This document shows positions 1 to 5,364 of a stretch of 6,235 nucleotides of DNA, in pieces. The stretch is from NCBI GenBank assembly GCA_009779455.1, contig WREG01000120.1:1-6235 (forward strand), given 5' to 3'. The position numbers and the translations under genes are program-made. Position 1 is the stretch's first letter. Each line of letters opens with the position of its first letter. Origin of the DNA: Oscillospiraceae bacterium. Its GTDB lineage: Bacteria; Bacillota; Clostridia; Oscillospirales; Acutalibacteraceae. The notes beneath the pieces were generated by a model. That model saw nothing but the letters and a program-made list of their open reading frames with translations. It ran no database searches and was not told the DNA's origin.

Positions 1-2
1 CC

Positions 3-995
3 TGGACGGATATATACGCTTTCGCCGCGGTTTTGTACCGCGTTCTGGCGGGAACGATACCCATGTCCTCCCCCGACAGGCGGAACAACGACAGGCTTAT
101 GATACCCGCCCGCGTCGCGGAAAAACTGCCCGCCTATGTTATAGACGCGCTTATAAACGCCCTCCAGATAATGCCCGTGGACAGGACAAGGACGGCGGAA
201 CAGCTAAGAGCGGAACTATCGGCGTCGCCGTCTTTTGTTGAAAATTATCAGGACCGCAATACGGCGGTTGTAAACGCGCCCCCGAAAAAACAGGCTGAGG
301 ACAATATATACGATGCCCGGGACGACCGGGAATATGATGATGAGGATGACAACGGGAAAAGAAGCTCCGGCGGCGGGGGCAAAAAGCTCATTCTCGGTAT
401 TATTTTAGGCATTTTTCTCGCTTTCGCGGGTTTGGGCGTTTTTATGTTTTATACGCAAAACGGCGGTATTATAAACCCCACGCCTACGACCGCACCTCAT
501 ATAACGACGGCCGCCGCCGAAACGACGGCAAATGACGCGTTTCCCGTCGTCCCTTTGTTTATCGGCAGGAATGATCAGGATGTCAAAAACGACGCCGTGC
601 TTATGGGGAAATTTGATATCGAGTTCAAGGAACAAAGCAGCGTCGAATTTCCGAAAGGAATTATAATAGAACAGGATATAGCCCCCAACGACATTGTCAG
701 CAAAGGCACGAAGATCATACTGACGGTGAGCAGCGGACTTCCCAAGGTTATAGTCCCACCACTTGCGGGGCATGATTATAACGAGGCGGCGGAAGCGCTT
801 ACAGCTTTGGGGCTTTACTGCATACCGGCAGAAAAAGTGAACGACGGCTCTAATATCGGCGGCGCGATAATAGACACCATCCCTGCGGAGGGTACGGTTT
901 TGGAACAGGGCGCGGATATTTTTATAAATTTTTGGGAATATATAAACGGGGAACCCAAGCCGACGGCGGCGCCGAAAGCGCCGGTTGAAGAATAA
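3..995 (+). CDS. PASTA-domain Ser/Thr protein kinase, C-terminal part (5' truncated by window edge)
   Basis: The reading frame is open from the first bases, so the gene starts upstream; the TTG at 33 is an internal codon, not a start. The first residues, WTDIYAFAAVLYRVLAG, match kinase subdomain IX (Asp at 9-11, then the F helix). The subdomain XI arginine lies in PVDRTRTAEQL, Arg codon 183-185. After the kinase lobe come a charged, Asp-rich juxtamembrane linker (about 290-380), one membrane helix (about 387-452), a Thr/Ala/Pro-rich spacer, and two extracellular PASTA repeats (about 546-734 and 747-936). The tail is Pro/Ala-rich. This is the layout of PrkC/PknB-type kinases, which sense muropeptides or lipid II outside and phosphorylate cytoplasmic targets. 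The catalytic loop and ATP site are outside the window, so activity cannot be judged. Two PASTA repeats is at the low end for the family. The family call is firm; the exact orthologue is not. Confidence 0.93.
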   Translation, partial: WTDIYAFAAVLYRVLAGTIPMSSPDRRNNDRLMIPARVAEKLPAYVIDALINALQIMPVDRTRTAEQLRAELSASPSFVENYQDRNTAVVNAPPKKQAEDNIYDARDDREYDDEDDNGKRSSGGGGKKLILGIILGIFLAFAGLGVFMFYTQNGGIINPTPTTAPHITTAAAETTANDAFPVVPLFIGRNDQDVKNDAVLMGKFDIEFKEQSSVEFPKGIIIEQDIAPNDIVSKGTKIILTVSSGLPKVIVPPLAGHDYNEAAEALTALGLYCIPAEKVNDGSNIGGAIIDTIPAEGTVLEQGADIFINFWEYINGEPKPTAAPKAPVEE

Positions 996-1013
996 CGGCA
1001 GAGCCGTTATTCT
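989..1013. repeat. Perfect 11-bp hairpin overlapping the kinase stop codon
   Basis: The arms 989-999 (AGAATAACGGC) and 1003-1013 are exact reverse complements around a 3-nt loop, and the stop codon TAA (993-995) lies in the left arm. No T-run follows, so it is a poor intrinsic terminator. It may stabilise the 3' end, give partial termination, or affect read-through into tldD, which starts 36 nt further on. Confidence 0.6.
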
Positions 1014-1032
1014 AATTGAGAGATGCTTAATG

Positions 1033-1040
1033 AAAGGAAG
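1033..1040 (+). promoter_or_regulatory. Ribosome binding site that sets the tldD start
   Basis: AAAGGAAG lies 9 nt before the ATG at 1050. The in-frame ATG at 1023 has only a weak GAGAG before it, and this Shine-Dalgarno would fall inside its coding region. The start at 1050 is therefore preferred. Confidence 0.7.
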
Positions 1041-1049
1041 ATAATTTTA

Positions 1050-2432
1050 ATGCTTCAGGATATAATAAAAAAGCATATTGACGGGACAGTCGACTATACG
1101 GAGCTGCGGGCGCAGGTCAACACCAAGCGCGGGGTTTCCATGCTTTCGGGCAATCTGATAAGCAACGTAAAATCCGAAAAAAGCGGGGTTTCCGCCCGGG
1201 TATATAAAAACGGCGTATGGGGTTTCGCGGCAAACGGCGAATACGACGGCGAACATATAAAAGCCGTGCTTGAAAAAGCGAAAAGCAACGCGGATTTCCT
1301 TGACAGGAAGGCGGGGAAGGGCAAGCCGCCTTTGATAAACGGCATACCGGCGGAAAAAACTGCCGGCAGGGATTTTTTGGACGTGCCGCAGAAGGAATAT
1401 ATAGATTTCGCGAAAGAGCTTGACGAATATATCAAAAACAAATACCCTGCCCTTAAAAGCCGCGCCGTCATCTGCCGCTCGGACAGCATGGAAAAGCTGT
1501 TATATGTCAGCACGGGCAGTATCTCGCACGCCATAATGCCGCGGGCCTATGTTTACGCTGTTATGACCGCTGAGGACAAAGACGGGGACGCCATTGAGCT
1601 GTTCAAGGTCGTAAACGGCGGCGCGGGGTATTTTACCGACTATTACACCGACCCTGCCTCGTGTTATGAGGATATAGATAAGCTTTATGAGGAAGTCATG
1701 AAAAAAACAGAGGGCATTTTCCCCGAAGCGGGAATATGCGACTGCATTTTAGACAGTTCCCTCGCGGGGATTTTAGCCCATGAAGCGGTGGGCCACACCG
1801 TAGAGGCCGACCTTGTGATGGCGGGTTCCGTCGCTTCCCACAACCTAAACAAAAAGGTCGCGTCCGACATGGTAAGCCTCACGGATTTCGCAAATGCCGC
1901 GCTGGGGGCCGAAGCCCCCCTCCCCCTTTACGTGGACGATGAAGGCACGGCCTGCAAAGACGCGGAGATTATAAAGGACGGCGTTTTGGTCGGATACATG
2001 AACAACAGGGAAAGCGCCGCCCATTACGGCATGGAGCCGCAGGGCAACGCGCGGGCGCATGAATTTTCGGACGAACCCCTTATAAGGATGCGGAACACCG
2101 CCATTCTGCCCGGCAAGTCAAAGCTTTCGGATATGATAGCCTCGATAGACGACGGCTATTACCTCGTAAACACCCAAAACGGCCAGGCGGACACCACGGG
2201 GGAATTCATGTTCGGCGTGACTATGGGATACGAGATAAAAAACGGCAAGCTGGGGCGCGCCCTGCGCGACACCACAATATCAGGCGTAGCCTTCGAGATG
2301 CTGAAGACCGTGGATATGCTGTCGGACGAAATGCACTGGGACACATCAGGCTACTGCGGCAAAAAGCAGCTGATGCCCGTGGCGATGGGCGGCCCGGCGA
2401 TTAAATGCAGGGTGAATATCGGGGGACGATGA
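1050..2432 (+). CDS. tldD: TldD, metalloprotease subunit of the TldD/TldE protease
   Basis: 460 residues from the ATG at 1050, close to the usual length of TldD (E. coli about 480). The metal site is clear: HEAVGH (nt 1779-1796, residues 244-249) is the family HExxxH motif, with downstream VEAD resembling the conserved segment in TldD. Near the C-terminus, GYCGKKQ supplies the conserved third-ligand cysteine (Cys436, nt 2355-2357), followed by the typical PVAMGGP stretch. TldD forms a soluble cytoplasmic heteromer with TldE that cleaves unfolded peptides; known roles are maturation of RiPPs such as microcin B17 and degradation of the CcdA antitoxin. Which substrate it has here cannot be read from the sequence, and no RiPP precursor is visible nearby. 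The gene lies 54 bp after the kinase and 125 bp before its partner tldE in the same direction, so co-expression is likely. No frameshift or missing catalytic residue was seen. Confidence 0.93.
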   Translation: MLQDIIKKHIDGTVDYTELRAQVNTKRGVSMLSGNLISNVKSEKSGVSARVYKNGVWGFAANGEYDGEHIKAVLEKAKSNADFLDRKAGKGKPPLINGIPAEKTAGRDFLDVPQKEYIDFAKELDEYIKNKYPALKSRAVICRSDSMEKLLYVSTGSISHAIMPRAYVYAVMTAEDKDGDAIELFKVVNGGAGYFTDYYTDPASCYEDIDKLYEEVMKKTEGIFPEAGICDCILDSSLAGILAHEAVGHTVEADLVMAGSVASHNLNKKVASDMVSLTDFANAALGAEAPLPLYVDDEGTACKDAEIIKDGVLVGYMNNRESAAHYGMEPQGNARAHEFSDEPLIRMRNTAILPGKSKLSDMIASIDDGYYLVNTQNGQADTTGEFMFGVTMGYEIKNGKLGRALRDTTISGVAFEMLKTVDMLSDEMHWDTSGYCGKKQLMPVAMGGPAIKCRVNIGGR

Positions 2433-2460
2433 GAGGTTAGGATATAAGGTTGGGGTTGCG

Positions 2461-2490
2461 AACTTGTAGGGGCGATTATTAATCGCCCGT
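2461..2490. repeat. Palindromic element between tldD and tldE, probable dispersed (REP-like) repeat
   Basis: GGGCGATT (2470-2477) and AATCGCCC (2481-2488) form a perfect 8-bp stem with a 3-nt loop, preceded by AACTTGTAG. The pattern TGTAGGGGCG...CGCCCG resembles intergenic palindromes that I recall recurring in many bacterial genomes, but only one copy is present here, so its dispersed nature is inferred. No T-run follows, so it is not a classical terminator. Confidence 0.55.
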
Positions 2491-2535
2491 AATATAAAAG
2501 CGGTTTGGTCGAATATTTCGCAATCTTTTATATTA
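2490..2535. repeat. 11-bp inverted repeat upstream of tldE
   Basis: TAATATAAAAG (2490-2500) and its exact reverse complement (2525-2535) flank 24 nt that themselves hold a small CGAA/TTCG hairpin (2510-2520). It sits 22 bp before the tldE start. It could be a hairpin in the tldD-tldE transcript, an operator, or part of a composite repeat with the palindrome just before it. A weak promoter reading exists (TTGGTC 2505-2510, TATATT 2529-2534, 18-nt spacer), but the -35 matches only at TTG. Confidence 0.45.
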
Positions 2536-2557
2536 TTTAGAACGGAATGGTATATAC

Positions 2558-3850
2558 ATGGAAAATATAAAAAAAATCACGCAAATCGCGCTGAACGAAC
2601 TGAAAACCGCCGGGGCGGATCATGCCCAATGCGTCATTACCAAGGGCGTTTCGGATGAAATCAACATAGACAACGGCGAAATCAGCCTTATGCGTTCCCT
2701 CTTTGACGACAAAATCGCCCTAAAGGCCTTGAAAGACAGCAAAAAGGGCGTTATCGGCATCAATAAGACGGATAAGGCTTCATTGGAGCAGGCGGCTAAG
2801 GAATGCGTCGAGGCCGCCCTCGCGTCGGTTGAGGATGATGCCGTTTCCATTGCGGAATTCACCGAGAACAGGGACTTTGTCACGGGTATAAGCGAGCCTG
2901 ACAGGGATAGGTTTTTCGACAGGATGATGGAATATATAGGCGATATAAAGGCCGATTACCCGAAAATCCATCTTGAGCAGGTCGTCGCCGACTACACATA
3001 TTGCGAAAGCTTTACGGCGAACACAAACGGGGTGGAATACGGCCACAACCACGGGAGCTATTCGGTTTCCGCGATGTTTTCGGCGCATGAGGGCGAAAAA
3101 ACCACATCCTTCAATATGTGCGACGTGTCGTTTATGGGGCTTGACAAAAAAATAATTGATTTGGGTATGCAGAGGACGCTTTTCGAGCAGTGCGAAAAGG
3201 AGCTTGACCCCATATCCCTGGATGAAAAATTTGTGGGCAGGGCCGTTTTCGCCCCGATTTGCTTCAGCGACCTTTTAGGCTCCGCTTTCGGCAACTTTAT
3301 AAACGACGTGACAATAATAGACAAAACAAGCCCGTGGTATTTCTCGCTGGGCACAAAAGTCGCGTCAGGCAGCCTTACCGTTACAGCCGCGCCCCTCGAC
3401 GAAAGGATAGTCGGCGGCGAACGGGTCACGGACGACGGCTATATCAGCGAAAATTATGATATAATACGGGACGGATATCTTAAATCCTTCAGCCTGAGCG
3501 AATACGCCGCTAAAAAAACGGGCATGGACAGGTCTAAAAACTCCAGCGGCTGCTTTGTGGTCGGGAACGGGACGAAAAAGCTCGGCGATATCATAAAAGA
3601 AATAGATAAAGGCATACTGGTGTGCCGTTTCTCGGGCGGTTCCCCGGCGATAAACGGCGATTTTTCCGGCGTGGCGAAAAACAGCTTTCTGATTGAGGAC
3701 GGCAGGGTGGCTTCGGCCCTTAGCGAAACCATGATAAGCGGCAACCTGGCCGATATGCTGAAAAATATATCGGATGTATCGGAAGAAACCGTCTGCGACG
3801 GCAGCGGGGTCATCCCGTGGGTCGCGGTGGACGGCATCACCGTTAGCTGA
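2558..3850 (+). CDS. tldE: TldE/PmbA, non-metal partner of the TldD/TldE protease
   Basis: 430 residues, near the usual length (E. coli PmbA about 450). The N-terminus, with KTAGADHAQC, INIDNGEI and a segment like SKKGVIGINKT, follows the PmbA/TldE N-domain pattern, and the C-terminus ends in the family's strand-rich tail, IPWVAVDGITVS. There is no HExxxH motif, as expected: in this family only the TldD subunit holds the metal, while TldE completes the substrate chamber. The product is cytoplasmic. The ATG at 2558 is preceded by a weak GGAATGG (2544-2550, 7-nt spacing). It follows tldD in the same direction, so the two genes very likely supply both subunits of one complex. The 125-bp gap with inverted repeats leaves room for separate control. 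The gene is intact, and its stop is followed by no clear plus-strand terminator except the hairpin at 3914-3945. Confidence 0.92.
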   Translation: MENIKKITQIALNELKTAGADHAQCVITKGVSDEINIDNGEISLMRSLFDDKIALKALKDSKKGVIGINKTDKASLEQAAKECVEAALASVEDDAVSIAEFTENRDFVTGISEPDRDRFFDRMMEYIGDIKADYPKIHLEQVVADYTYCESFTANTNGVEYGHNHGSYSVSAMFSAHEGEKTTSFNMCDVSFMGLDKKIIDLGMQRTLFEQCEKELDPISLDEKFVGRAVFAPICFSDLLGSAFGNFINDVTIIDKTSPWYFSLGTKVASGSLTVTAAPLDERIVGGERVTDDGYISENYDIIRDGYLKSFSLSEYAAKKTGMDRSKNSSGCFVVGNGTKKLGDIIKEIDKGILVCRFSGGSPAINGDFSGVAKNSFLIEDGRVASALSETMISGNLADMLKNISDVSEETVCDGSGVIPWVAVDGITVS

Positions 3851-3910
3851 GGGGCAGGATTTAGGGGATACAGATAGGATTAGTAATTTCGCAGAAAAAC
3901 CACACCCCAT

Positions 3911-3945
3911 AAAAAAGCCTTGATTCTATTACGTTTCAAGGCTTT
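3911..3945 (-). terminator. Intrinsic terminator of the minus-strand small-gene operon
   Basis: AAAGCCTTGA (3914-3923) and TCAAGGCTTT (3936-3945) form a perfect 10-bp stem with a 12-nt loop. Read on the minus strand it ends in six T residues (complement of A 3911-3916), the form of a good intrinsic terminator. It overlaps the stop codon of the 84-residue gene. On the plus strand the tail is ACAATTTATTT, so it may also stop transcription from tldE, less efficiently. Confidence 0.8.
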
Positions 3946-4198
3946 ACAATTTATTTGTGCAAATACAATCTTCTTCATCAGCTTTTATATTTATCTGTTC
4001 AAAAATGAAATCATCATCAAACCACAGCAAGTCATTTAAGGTCGTGATGTTTACTGGCTCCGGGTACATTTCCTCTAATAAGGACATTAAATCTTGTATC
4101 TTTTCATTTTCGGTAATTGTATCAAGCGTATCTAACGCCCCGCTCCACAGTTCACTTTTTAATTCAAAATCGCTTACATCTTTTATAATGCTTAACAT
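3944..4198 (-). CDS. Small acidic protein of unknown function (84 aa)
   Basis: 84 residues, rich in Asp and Glu. Visible landmarks are WSGALDTLDTIT (residues 18-29), YPEP (45-48) and LNDLLWFDDDFIFEQI (54-69), an aromatic/acidic helix. The arrangement (WSGA, then an acidic helix, YPxx, then LNDxxWF) resembles small hypothetical proteins I associate with plasmids and integrative elements of gut Firmicutes; this is memory of a pattern, not a search result. No function is claimed. The start overlaps the end of the preceding 93-residue gene by 7 bp, which suggests translational coupling, and an AAAGGAAG-like Shine-Dalgarno lies 12 nt upstream. It is the last gene of a minus-strand operon, with its stop inside the terminator stem. 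Its AT-rich composition contrasts with the tldD/tldE block. Confidence 0.7.
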   Translation of the reverse strand: MLSIIKDVSDFELKSELWSGALDTLDTITENEKIQDLMSLLEEMYPEPVNITTLNDLLWFDDDFIFEQINIKADEEDCICTNKL

Positions 4199-4473
4199 TG
4201 TAGGCTTCTGCTTCCTTTAGTTTTATACTCTAATTCTAATCTCAGCTTTTCGAGTTCCAAAAGCAGTTCCATCAGCTTGTCAATATCTATATCTTTATCT
4301 TTCTGAAATTTTGATTTTAATATCATCATATTAATAAGATCCTCGACAAACACTTGGTCTATAAAAAGTTCCTCGATTCTTTTCTTAATTTCTTTTGAAT
4401 CGCATGATATATTAAATATCCCATATTCAAGGCGAAAATCAGTTAATTCATTCGCTAATTTTTTTCTGTTCAT
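4192..4473 (-). CDS. Hypothetical helical protein (93 aa)
   Basis: I do not recognise this 93-residue product. It starts with a basic MNRKK segment and appears helical throughout; residues 65-83 (KLMELLLELEKLRLELEYK) form a heptad-like Leu/Glu/Lys stretch suggestive of a short coiled coil, so it may bind a partner or oligomerise. There is no signal peptide, membrane helix or catalytic motif. A strong AGGGGG Shine-Dalgarno lies about 10 nt before the ATG, supporting it as a real gene. It begins 24 bp after the HTH-like gene and overlaps the next gene by 7 bp, so the three are very probably one transcript. An accessory role in a mobile element is inferred only from neighbours and composition. 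Confidence 0.65.
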   Translation of the reverse strand: MNRKKLANELTDFRLEYGIFNISCDSKEIKKRIEELFIDQVFVEDLINMMILKSKFQKDKDIDIDKLMELLLELEKLRLELEYKTKGSRSLQC

Positions 4474-4497
4474 TTTTCTTTTTCCCCCTATCCATTT

Positions 4498-4941
4498 TTA
4501 TACTACTAAATTTAAAACATAAGCAAACTTATATATAGCACGGCGTTTCAGCTTTCTAAATTCGTTACTTTCGCTGCTGTCAAGCCCTAATATACCTACT
4601 ACCTCATCTTCATATTTGCCGTTAATAAAATATTCTGTTATGTATAATTGCTCTTGTTCGGTCAGAATAGTTTTAGCCCAGTAATAGCCCGATAAATGAT
4701 TTTTCAGTTCTTCGCTTTTTTCGGCTTTGGCCAATAAATTAAATTCGTCTTTCCCGATAGAAATATACGGGCCCTTTTTATCTTGTGGCGCAACCTCATG
4801 TTTAGCTACTAAGCCTTTTTGAACACTTAACCTTGCCTGTTCCCATTTTATTTTTTCTATATCCATAAAATAATTGCTTATATTCTTCTTTGTTTCTCTA
4901 AAATTAAAATTATTTAAATTTTGCGTTATCGCCATTTTCAT
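4498..4941 (-). CDS. Probable ArpU/sigma-70 region 4-like HTH protein (147 aa)
   Basis: 147 residues from the ATG at 4941. That start is chosen because AGAGGAAG (4949-4956) sits 7 nt before it; an in-frame ATG at 4962 would put this Shine-Dalgarno inside the coding region. The C-terminal 60 residues (LTEQEQLYITEYFINGKYE, then VVGILGLDSSESNEFRKLK and RRAIYKFAYVLNLVV) follow the pattern of sigma-70 region 4 or ArpU-type phage regulators: an acidic helix that ends the linker, a helix-turn-helix, then a basic recognition helix and a hydrophobic end. The N-terminal half is helical and charged, without a recognisable domain. Proteins of this type usually regulate late or transfer genes of phages and integrative elements. 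The match is by eye and the HTH is divergent, so the assignment is moderate. It is the first gene of a three-gene minus-strand operon. Confidence 0.55.
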   Translation of the reverse strand: MKMAITQNLNNFNFRETKKNISNYFMDIEKIKWEQARLSVQKGLVAKHEVAPQDKKGPYISIGKDEFNLLAKAEKSEELKNHLSGYYWAKTILTEQEQLYITEYFINGKYEDEVVGILGLDSSESNEFRKLKRRAIYKFAYVLNLVV

Positions 4942-5025
4942 TTCTAATCTTCCTCTTTTCATTCATTATTTAAAGTTATATTTTAGTCTATTTGCATTTT
5001 TGCGTTTTCACATAAGCCTCCCTCT

Positions 5026-5065
5026 GGACAAAATCATACCCTAATTCTTTTGTTGCATTTTGTCC
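5026..5065 (-). repeat. 9-bp perfect inverted repeat in the operon leader
   Basis: GGACAAAAT (5026-5034) and ATTTTGTCC (5057-5065) flank 22 nt. On the minus strand the second arm is followed at once by AGAGGGAGG, a Shine-Dalgarno-like run, and then by a 7-codon ORF from GTG. It could be an operator or a hairpin in the leader RNA. Confidence 0.5.
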
Positions 5066-5101
5066 GCATTTGGCGAATATGATCTTTATGTGTCAAGTCC
5101 G

Positions 5102-5128
5102 TCATGGAATTTTTAAATAACAAAACAT
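5102..5128 (-). CDS. Possible leader peptide, 8 codons (MFCYLKIP)
   Basis: An ATG at 5128 opens eight codons before TGA (5102-5104), with a G-rich Shine-Dalgarno (GGGGGG, 5135-5140) 6 nt before it. It begins 20 nt after the T-run of the upstream leader terminator and about 160 bp before the HTH gene. Very short ORFs with a strong Shine-Dalgarno in a leader can couple translation to downstream expression. An 8-codon ORF can easily occur by chance; the Shine-Dalgarno and position are the only support. Confidence 0.3.
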   Translation of the reverse strand: MFCYLKIP

Positions 5129-5147
5129 TCTGATCCCCCCTGCTCCC

Positions 5148-5178
5148 AAAACAAAAGAACCCGTCATTGAACGAGTTC
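5148..5178 (-). terminator. Leader terminator (attenuator-like)
   Basis: On the minus strand GAACTCGT (5178-5171) and ACGGGTTC (5164-5157) pair over 8 bp with one G-U, with a 6-nt loop, followed by TTTTGTTTT (5156-5148). This is an intrinsic terminator about 30-55 nt after the likely transcription start. A second hairpin, TTCTC (5192-5188) with GAGAA (5180-5176), shares bases 5176-5178 with the terminator arm, so the two cannot form fully together. Confidence 0.65.
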
Positions 5179-5209
5179 TCCTGTTTCGAGAATTTTTGCT
5201 ACTGTACCG

Positions 5210-5238
5210 ATTATAACACTTTCATTTCATAATGGAAG
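5210..5238 (-). promoter_or_regulatory. Extended -10 promoter driving the leader
   Basis: On the minus strand TGTTATAAT places a perfect TATAAT (5215-5210) behind the TGn of an extended -10. The -35 region around 5232-5238 is poor (CTTCCA/TTCCAT), which extended -10 promoters tolerate. Transcription would start near 5203 and reach the terminator at 5148 after roughly 55 nt. Confidence 0.6.
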
Positions 5239-5314
5239 GGCAAGTTACGAAATAAATCTGTACTTTAGCGTTATTTTGCGTTACTGGTTATAAAGTCAAA
5301 TAATTATTACCCTT

Positions 5315-5360
5315 GTGGGTTTATAGAGTTCAACCAGTTGGTTGAATACTCTATACCCAC
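5315..5360. repeat. 46-bp imperfect palindrome next to the recombinase 3' end
   Basis: Three paired blocks can be read: GTGGG (5315-5319) with CCCAC (5356-5360), TATAGAG (5322-5328) with CTCTATA (5349-5355), and TTCAACC (5329-5335) with GGTTGAA (5340-5346), around loop AGTT; two-base bulges occur on each side. It ends 4 bp from the recombinase stop codon. No T-run follows on either strand, so it is a weak terminator candidate; the size and symmetry also fit a serine recombinase attachment site. Confidence 0.6.
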
Positions 5361-5364
5361 AATA

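Larger units (their letters stand above)
4942..5364. other. Gene-free leader/regulatory stretch between recombinase remnant and HTH gene
   Basis: About 420 bp without a sizeable ORF on either strand. Going along the minus strand it holds the 46-bp imperfect palindrome at the recombinase 3' end, a tandem GCGTTA pair 10 bp apart (5268-5273 and 5278-5283), an extended -10 promoter, a short leader ending in a terminator hairpin, a possible 8-codon leader ORF, and a 9-bp inverted repeat followed by GGAGG. All lie upstream of the HTH gene and point towards it, so this looks like its control region. Individual parts are listed separately. Confidence 0.6.

Noticed and set aside
33..35. TTG as start of the PASTA kinase ORF
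   Set aside because: The frame is open to the window's first bases and they encode conserved kinase subdomain IX, so the gene is truncated by the window edge rather than started here.
1023..1049. ATG at 1023 as the tldD start
   Set aside because: It has only a weak Shine-Dalgarno, while a good AAAGGAAG lies correctly before the ATG at 1050.
1094..1534. Minus-strand ORF of 146 codons inside tldD
   Set aside because: It lies opposite the well-supported tldD and shows no recognisable domain; the Ser/Phe/Leu-rich product is typical of an antisense shadow.
3365..3910. Minus-strand ORF of 181 codons over the tldE 3' half
   Set aside because: It is antisense to tldE, rich in Arg/His/Ala without a domain pattern, and explained by the codon bias of tldE.
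3957..4220. Plus-strand ORF of 87 codons
   Set aside because: It is antisense to the 84-residue gene, very Ser-rich and low in complexity; the minus-strand gene has the better Shine-Dalgarno, operon context and terminator.
5068..5096. Minus-strand TTGACA at 5091-5096 as a second promoter
   Set aside because: The -35 is a perfect consensus, but no acceptable -10 occurs at 16-18 nt (the bases there read CCAAAT).
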